Position numbers and translations under genes: made by a program. From Actinernus sp. WN-2022 (lineage: Eukaryota > Cnidaria > Anthozoa > Actiniaria > Actinernidae): a stretch of 64,000 nucleotides of DNA. Of the stretch, positions 57,535-64,000 are shown in pieces (position 1 is the stretch's first letter; every line of letters starts with the position of its first letter). Location: NCBI GenBank assembly GCA_030867875.1, contig JAOWCC010001606.1, positions 248,001-312,000 of the forward strand. The letters run 5' to 3'. The notes under the pieces are model-generated. The model saw nothing but the letters and a program-made list of their open reading frames with translations. It was not told where the DNA came from and made no database searches.

Positions 57535-57830
57535 GCTTTTTACTCGGGCCAGGCCTTTGAGTCAGAAATCGAGTCAGAAATCGCAAGTGTTTTTCATTAA
57601 CTTTTTTTTTGTGTGTGTCGAGATTTGGCGCCGTCAACCAATCAGATTGCACCTTCTTGGAAGTTCTTTTCACCAGCGTACCAATCAAGATGGCGGAACC
57701 GCGAGGAAATTTCTCTCAAATTGGAGTCCCAATTCTCTCAAATGTAAGCAGTTGATGTTTTATTTAACTTCACTCGTGGGAAAGCCCTCCAGCAGGCTCA
57801 GGATATTTCAACTGGCACTCTTGTCGGAGC
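57535..57830. repeat. Copy of the ACTCGGG-hairpin family
   Basis: It begins TACTCGGGCCAGGCCTTTGA and later has ACCAATCAGATTGCACCTTC TTGG and GGCTCAGGATATTTCAACTG GC. The first two resemble 43795-43925 and the last is also present in the insertion at 43945-44200. Confidence 0.5.
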
Positions 57831-57986
57831 CGAAGGACCGCGTTTTTTTACCCAGATAGGCAGAGATTTTTATACGACACGACGACCTGAGCTGATCAAA
57901 GCCTCCCGGCTAATCCACAGATCGAATTGGATTTAGCGTGTTGATTTGCTTCTTCTTTGCTGTAGTCTTCGGACTTTTCATTCGTT

Positions 57987-58348
57987 ATACATGCATCAGG
58001 AGTTCCGGAATTCCGGTTGGATCACACTGCATTCTGGGTAGGTGGGCTCAGAAAAGTGGGCATCAACTTCTAGATCGGCCATATTGGATTTGAGTGCAGT
58101 CAATGTTTGCTCCTTTGCAAGTTCAAAAACTTACTACCTAATACACGGAATATCTTACCTTTACAGATTCTTCAGTTGGGAGTTCTAAGTCGATGTTTAA
58201 GCTTTAGAACGGGATTAATAAAGTTTCCAAGTTGACTGCGCTCAAATCCAATATGGCCGCTCTGGAAGTTGATGCCCACTTTTCTGAGCCCACCTACCCA
58301 GAATGCAGTGTGATCCAACCGGAAGTCCGGAACTCCTGATGCATGTAT
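57987..58348. repeat. Inverted-repeat element with 120-bp arms
   Basis: ATACATGCATCAGGAGTTCC ... GGTTGGATCACACTGCATTC TGGGTAGGTGGGCTCAGAAA on the left is mirrored almost exactly at 58225-58348. The central 115 bp are unpaired. Confidence 0.88.
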
Positions 58349-58966
58349 TGTTTATATTTTTGGCTGCATAGGTCCTCACTTCGGATCCAACGTATTTTTA
58401 CAGGATTTTTGTCCACGGTATTTGCTTATGTGTTTTCTATTATGGATTTTTGTACCGTAGGTCTTATATAGATCCGAATATTCCTGTTGTCATCATTTAT
58501 AAAGCTGGTCTGGCCAGCATAACTATATCTCTCGCAAGGCACTGACACGTTTAGTTCAGATTTCCTTGGTTTTTGGCTTTTCGCCACACGTATATAATGA
58601 CGTGTGACCCGATAACCAAGTATTTCTGTGTGCTCGAAACTAGATGCTTTTTAGCTCAGTCCGGGTCGATGGTGCAGTGGTACCGAAGCCTGCGTACTGT
58701 TTGCTATGCCATACTGACGAGTTCTAATAAGAACGAAACAGCTGTCTATGGCTGCAATCTGGTCCGAGCGCTTTTCGTGTCAGGCCTAGCTAACCGTAGT
58801 GCTTTGTGTTAAATTTTTACGTTGTATATCAGCTTTGCTGTAGTCTTCGGACTTTTCATTCGTTATTCTTCGATAGCCTACGGCAAGATGTTGTGTTTTT
58901 CTAGGAGGACTTTGGATGGAAATTTCTCACATTTTACCAAAGGATTATGGATTAACGACCATTAAC

Positions 58967-60813
58967 GTACCGATCAATTCGAAACATCAACATAACCCCC
59001 CCCCCCCCCCCCCCCCGGTCAACCCCCGGGCATTTGAATTTTTGGAGTTTGGATTGTTCAAATTCCCGTCCCCTGGACCAAAAATGTTGTTCAAATGCCC
59101 TACCCCATCGTCGTATTAGGCGATCAAATGCCCCTACCCCGGGACTTCAAATACAGCTTTTAGAGTCCCTTTGTTTTTAAGCCAGTCGCTTACAAAATCA
59201 AAATTTTGTCCTTTTTTGAAGTCGTCTAAAGTGACCTACGGAGCCCTGTATCCACAAACACAAATGTTATGAAAGAATCTTTACTATCGCGCGATAAAGT
59301 GTTACTATCGATTTATCGCGCCATACTCTTATATTATCACGCGATAGTGTTTAATATCGCGCGATAATATGTTATATTAAAATATATACATTACTTAGCA
59401 TGGCGGCGAACACGCTACGTGATCATGATAATGTTTTCTCCTTTATATGTTTCTTTTAGTCCGACAACGAATTTGGCTTTACCCGAACACTTACCGGCGA
59501 TTCACAATGATATTGAAAATAACAGGGATGCAGTAGTCGAGAAATACTAGCCATCTAAATGCCATATGAAGTTAGGCCTTGGTACGAAACATGAAAAGAC
59601 TCATACCAAAATGTATTTTACTGTGTTTTGCGTCAAAGGAAAGAAAATCGTCTAATCCGGTAATCTGTGACGTACGATACGGGGAATACATTAGTTTTGT
59701 CATGTTGCTTTCGGCTTTGAATAGATGGACTAACGACTCATAATTGCGCACTATTATGCTTTCTTTGTGCTGAAGTGTGGTAGTTTTTATTTGGTATGCA
59801 TGACGTACTATACGGGGAAAAAAGCACTGAATTGAACCGCCACGCAAAGAAGCTTTATAAGCGGAGAATTGGCTATTTTTCGATCTTCACGTATTTCCTC
59901 CTTTTAGACGTGCACCACAAAGAAATAAAATTACAGACCTTATTTCTCTTGTAAACAAGTTTGTATAGTCGTCGGATTGATTTAGGGTTCAGTGTTCCGC
60001 CTTTAATCTGTGTCTCGCTACCGTCATCAAAGCGTATCTAACAGTTTCCTTGCTAATTTAATTAATACCAGCGAATATTTGTTCCTTAACAAGTGGTGCA
60101 TTGTGCACTTCCCTGGATTTCCATTTCTATGGCGTCAATTATTTCATCTGACCTACTGTAGTCCTTTCTCCTTCGTAAATTCTTGCTTCTCAGAACACGT
60201 TTAAGCTGGCGAAGACTCATCTTGATGGCGTTATAAATTAAAAGAAAAGCGAGGATTTCCATATAATTCAAGCCTAGATTAAAGTACTCAGTCGACTAAT
60301 GCATCCCTGTTATTTTCAATAGCATTTTGAATCGCCGGTAAGTATTCAGGTAAAGCCAAATTCGTTGTCGGACGTAAGTGAAACATATAAAGGAGAAGAG
60401 CATTACCACGTAGCGTGTTCCCCTCCATGGTGTCTTGCTAATAAAGTAATGTACGTATCTTAAAATAACACATTATCGCACGATATTAAAACACTATCGC
60501 GCGATAATAAAACGGTATCGCGCGATAATAAAGCAGTATCACGCGAAAGTCTTTGATAAAATGTGTAAATGGCTCCGCAGTGACCACCCCGCTCCAATTC
60601 CGCTATGATTTCGATCGAGGAAACCACGCAGCACATAACATGAAAAGCGAGACAACTTGTTCAAACCCCCCCCCCCCCCCCCCCCCCCTCCCTTCCGGTG
60701 TCAAATTCCCCACCCCAAGGATAGCTACCGATGTCAAATTCCCTACTCCCGGGCACGAAAATGAGTCAAATGCCCGGGGGGGATGTTGATGTTTCGAATT
60801 CAGTGATCGGTAC
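58967..60813. mobile_element. 1.85-kb long-armed element with transposase remnant
   Basis: GTACCGATCAATTCGAAACA TCAACAT is mirrored by ATGTTGATGTTTCGAATTC-- GATCGGTAC. The inverted arms continue for more than 500 bp: GGATGCAGTAG.. / ..GCATCCCTGTTATTTTCAATA and ACTTACCGGCGATTC / GAATCGCCGGTAAGT. Both arms contain clusters of TATCGCGCGATA. The centre holds a transposase remnant (60086-60220). The short MITE at 35034 has the same ends. Confidence 0.8.
60086..60220 (-). pseudogene. N-terminal remnant of an integrase-core (rve-like DDE) transposase
   Basis: From an ATG at 60220 the minus strand encodes MSLRQLKRVLRSKNLRRRKD then a DEIIDAIEMEIQGSAQC segment before a stop. I recognise the pattern SLR.LKR.L...L.RRK.YS...EI.DAI..EIQGSG as the region just ahead of the DDE core in integrase-core transposases that are abundant in cnidarian and fish genomes (IS3EU-like elements). 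The catalytic core is absent here, so this is a remnant left inside a deletion derivative. Recognition is from memory; no search was run. Confidence 0.45.
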
Positions 60814-60994
60814 ATAACTGGCGCTCCTCGACGCACGTGGTGAAATTACGTTTGAAAGTAAAATACACATTTACTTTAATACCAGATTGCGTTGTTGTTA
60901 TTTAATGTTCGTTTCTGTTAAAAGTAATGGCATCAAATAAAGTGGTAAATGGCCTGATTCCTCAGTAGTTCCAGGCCAGCGTCGGCACTTTCAC

Positions 60995-61921
60995 CACAGG
61001 CAGCCCAATCTCAAGATTTGTGTATTTATACGCTTACAAATATCGCTTGAATAGTTCATATTATAAATCCTTCCAAAACATGTATGTTAGACAAATAAAT
61101 ACACGACTTCATCCTACAATGTTTCAGTTGTGGTTATTCATACCCCTGAGCTCTTCTAGGGTCGGTTCCGCTGTTTTTTTCGAACCTCTTTTCCTCACCT
61201 CCTAATAATAGAAAAACGCTGGAAACAACCGACAAATATACGATGCATAACCTGTAATCTTTGCCACGAAAATCACACTTCGCTCACTCCAAATAACTCC
61301 AAACTACGGCAGGCCATAGAATGATAAATGAACTCATCCCTACCCCAATTTTAAGATCCAGCAATACCACAGTCTGGAGAAATCGAACAATTTGTCGCCC
61401 ATTTCCAAGTCCTTCGTCAGACCGAGGTTGTCTCCTAACCGGGCTATTTTGACGGTTGCACTTCCGCCGTGCCGGCTTGGTTGGCTGCCAACCTCGAAGG
61501 ACTTGAAAATGGGCGACAAATTATTTGATTTCTCCAGACTGTGGTATCGCTCGATCTTAAAATTGGGGTAGGGATGAGTTCATTTGTCATTCTATGGCCT
61601 GCCGTAGTTTGGAGTTATTTGGAGTGAGCGAAGTGTGATTTTCGTGGCAAAGATTACAGGTTATGCATCGTATATTTGTCGGTTGTTTCCAGCCTTTTCC
61701 TTATATTAGGAGGTGAGGGAAACTTGAGAGGTTCGAAAAAAACAGCGGAAACGACCCTAGAAGAGCTCAGAGGTATGAATAACCACAACTGAAACATTGT
61801 AGGGTGAAGTCGTGTATTTATTTGTCTAACATACATGTTTTGGAAGGATTTATAATATGAACTATTCAAGCGATATTTGTAAGCGTATAAATACACAAAT
61901 CTTGAGATTGGGCTGCCTGTG
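60995..61921. repeat. Giant palindrome, arms of about 425 bp with 78-bp loop
   Basis: Left arm 60995-61416 and right arm 61495-61921 are reverse complements at roughly 95 per cent identity. Both arms therefore encode the same 60-residue open frame (MYLYAYKYRLNSSYYKS...), at 61020 on plus and 61896 on minus. The loop adds a further CCGAGGTTG/CAACCTCG pairing. The outermost bases CACAGGCAGCCC echo the hairpin family at 42800. Confidence 0.93.
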
Positions 61922-62834
61922 CTTTCACTCGGTCACTTCTTGACATGAGTGGATTTGAACATTTATTGAGCTATACATTTTTTGTTTACAATAGATAAAT
62001 GTAAAGTCGAAGCCAGTGGCTTATTAATCTAGATCAAATGTTCTTACACTGCAGACGTAGAAGACAAAAAAAATATACGAGAGAAGAATGTATAAACAGG
62101 AATTAATCAGGCTAAACTAGGTTGTAGCTGAGATTCATGAAGGAATAAGGCCTTTAAGGGAATCTCATTCCATATGTTGGGTCCTTGGGATCTAATAGTA
62201 TTAGTGTTTGTATTTGTGAAAGTGGTGATGCATGTCAGACTGGTGTCTTGTAAAGTGTTGATGGTAATCCTGGTTGAATTTGAATAAGGAGGACAGTGGA
62301 ACAGGTAATAGTTTATTGATATGGAAGAAAATGAAACCAGAGATGATCTGAAACTTTGAAACAGTTAACACTTTAAGCTTATTGAATATAATGGTTGTGT
62401 GTGGGCATCTGAGGATGAATGGGTAATAATTCTCACTACTTTTATCTGTAAGAGAAAAATAGGGTGAATGTGTGTAGGATAAGTTCATGATTCCCATATA
62501 AGGTTTCCATATTGTAGATAAGGTAATACAAGAGAATTATACAGAATGTGGAGAGTATCACAAGAGAATAATTGATGGGATTTATTAATAACACCAATCT
62601 TAGAAGTTAGTCTGAATGTGAGATGTCCAGGATAGGTGACCCCAGACTCCAAGACAAAATCATGTTTCGTTATAAATTTCAGCTGTCTCCTTCAAGATGT
62701 AGAAAATGAACACGAGCACTAATATTTGAAAAGTCACCACTCTACTCAAAATAAAACTTGCATGCAGCTTTATTTCACATTTAGAACGACACCTTAAATA
62801 TTCACAAGGGATATTTAATTTTAAATAAGCTATA
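61922..62834. other. No recognised feature
   Basis: AT-rich sequence with small open frames only, possibly an old retroelement tail. Nothing firm. Confidence 0.4.
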
Positions 62835-62993
62835 GACCCATTCGAAAAATGGGGTCCAATTTAAAAAGCTATTGTCCTGGTAACGTGAACACGAGGCTAG
62901 TCAGTCCACACAAAAGCTTTTGAACGTGTAAGCACGGCTAGTCAGTCCTAAACAATAGTTAATTAAAGTGGACGCCATTTTTCGAATGGGTCT
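62835..62993. repeat. 159-bp MITE (AGACCCATTCGAAAAATGG ends)
   Basis: AGACCCATTCGAAAAATGGG GTCCAATTTAA is mirrored by TTAAAGTGGACGCCATTTTT CGAATGGGTCT (two mismatches). Inside, GGCTAGTCAGTCC occurs twice. Confidence 0.85.
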
Positions 62994-63158
62994 GTTACTA
63001 TTAGCTAAAGGAAAAGTTACATGTATGCTAGTACTACAATAGCACATGTGCTTGGATGGTGAAGTTAGAAATAATATTCTATGCTCTGTCACTGCGCTCC
63101 GCCGCATAGAAAATATTTATGTTGTATATTCTACATACACATCAAGCAAGGCGTGTTA

Positions 63159-63714
63159 GGGGCCGTCGACATATTCGAAATGCCCCGCTTAACGCACAAC
63201 GGACGTTAAGGTCAGACCCCCTCCCCCTCCCCCCTCCCCTTAACGTCCACCCATTGTTTTATGCTTTTTTTAGGTCAGGAAAAACAGTAATGAAATACAC
63301 GGGAGTTCACTTATAAACAAAGTATAAAACAAGCTTAAAGCTTTTAATAGCTGCAACTGTACTGTCAGTCAGTACCTCGAATCCCCGTACGAGCTCATTT
63401 CGGATCTTGACTAAACTGATATCCATTCGGACACGACTATAAAACTGAGTTTCACTCACCTGGAGCTTTGAGGTATTTCATGATACTTCTAATCAAAAGA
63501 CGACCTTGTTGAAATTTCCGGAAAATTCAACAGAAATTGCGCTCTAACGTAGATCTAGCTGACTAGAAACGTTTGATTAAAAAGTGTACTTCTATTGATG
63601 AAAAAGTGTTACTTTGTTCTAAATGCCCCACACTAACGTCCATGCCCTTACCCCCTCCCCCCCTAAACGTCCGTTGTGCGTTAAGCGGGGCATTTCGAAT
63701 ATGTCGACGGCCCC
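63159..63714. mobile_element. 556-bp PIF/Harbinger-type MITE with TTA duplication
   Basis: GGGGCCGTCGACATATTCGA AATGCCCCGCTTAACGCACA ACGGACGTTAA is inverted at the right end over about 47 bp. TTA lies on both flanks (63156-63158 and 63715-63717). The interior is non-coding. Confidence 0.87.
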
Positions 63715-63852
63715 TTAGGAGGATGCCGACCAGTTATGTCAAGCTTATTGCCGTATAAACATTACATATTAATGTTAAACTAATGACGAATCGCCGGATA
63801 CGATAAACCAGGTTAAAACCTCACTTTGAGGAAAAAAATGGAAATGTATACT

Positions 63853-63943
63853 CCAACCCAATGCGAATTCGCCGAGACCCCTTGGAGGTTAAGGGTCATA
63901 ACCCAATGCGAATTCGCCGAGACCCCTTGGAGGTTAAAGGTCG
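63853..63943. repeat. 45-bp tandem duplication
   Basis: AACCCAATGCGAATTCGCCG AGACCCCTTGGAGGTTAAGG GTCAT is present twice, with one or two differences near the end of the second copy. Confidence 0.9.
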
Positions 63944-64000
63944 TCAAAAGAAAATACACTTAAGATGTACAAACACTGTTAATTTAAAGACCCAGGACGG

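Noticed and set aside
61020..61896. Duplicated 60-residue ORF on both strands as a gene pair
   Set aside because: The identity comes from the palindrome itself; neither frame shows a domain or coding bias.

Overview
The window is eukaryotic: exon fragments sit in AT-rich DNA packed with transposable-element debris. There are GT..AG introns, tRNA-derived SINE heads, LINE 3' ends, dozens of short inverted-repeat elements, and long minisatellites. Families that look familiar from anthozoans (Merlin-type transposase, an integrase-core transposase remnant, foldback repeats with hairpin ends) plus a CARD exon and an NHL-repeat exon suggest a cnidarian, most likely a stony coral. That assignment is inference; no search was run.

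The only convincing host gene is on the minus strand. A 292-nt coding exon at 47921-48212 encodes a CARD-like death-fold domain. It starts at an ATG with an in-frame stop just upstream and ends at a perfect donor in phase 1. The next coding exon recognised on that strand, 32638-33737, begins at a strong acceptor in the matching phase and encodes a filamin-type Ig domain followed by six NHL repeats and a stop. Joined across a 14.2-kb transposon-filled intron they give a predicted 463-residue CARD-filamin-NHL protein, instead of the usual RING/B-box-filamin-NHL (TRIM-NHL) order. A candidate second promoter with a 5' UTR exon lies inside the intron at about 34148-34440.

Layout. 1-5.2 kb: foldback repeat, decayed L1-like ORF1 (minus), and a two-exon Merlin/IS1016-type transposase (plus) whose intron holds a SINE and nested elements. 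5.3-7.9 kb: foldback elements and LINE 3' fragments. 8-12.2 kb: a block of minisatellites (48, 26, 33 and about 70 bp units). 12.8-18.1 kb: MITEs and a third LINE fragment. 18.7-23 kb: segmental duplications, a clean hAT-type MITE and a 61-bp satellite of more than 20 copies. 23.4-26.4 kb: a 3-kb inverted-repeat element carrying a nested TTAA-flanked element. 27-31 kb: MITEs. 32.6-48.3 kb: the CARD-NHL gene and its intron, including a 4.7-kb inverted-repeat element. 49-58 kb: element copies, two anonymous ORFs and a Harbinger-type MITE. 59-61 kb: a long-armed element with an integrase-core transposase remnant and clusters of a CGCG palindrome. 61-64 kb: a palindrome with arms over 420 bp, then another Harbinger-type MITE.

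Element boundaries were found by matching inverted ends by eye. Where a target-site duplication is stated, I located both copies.
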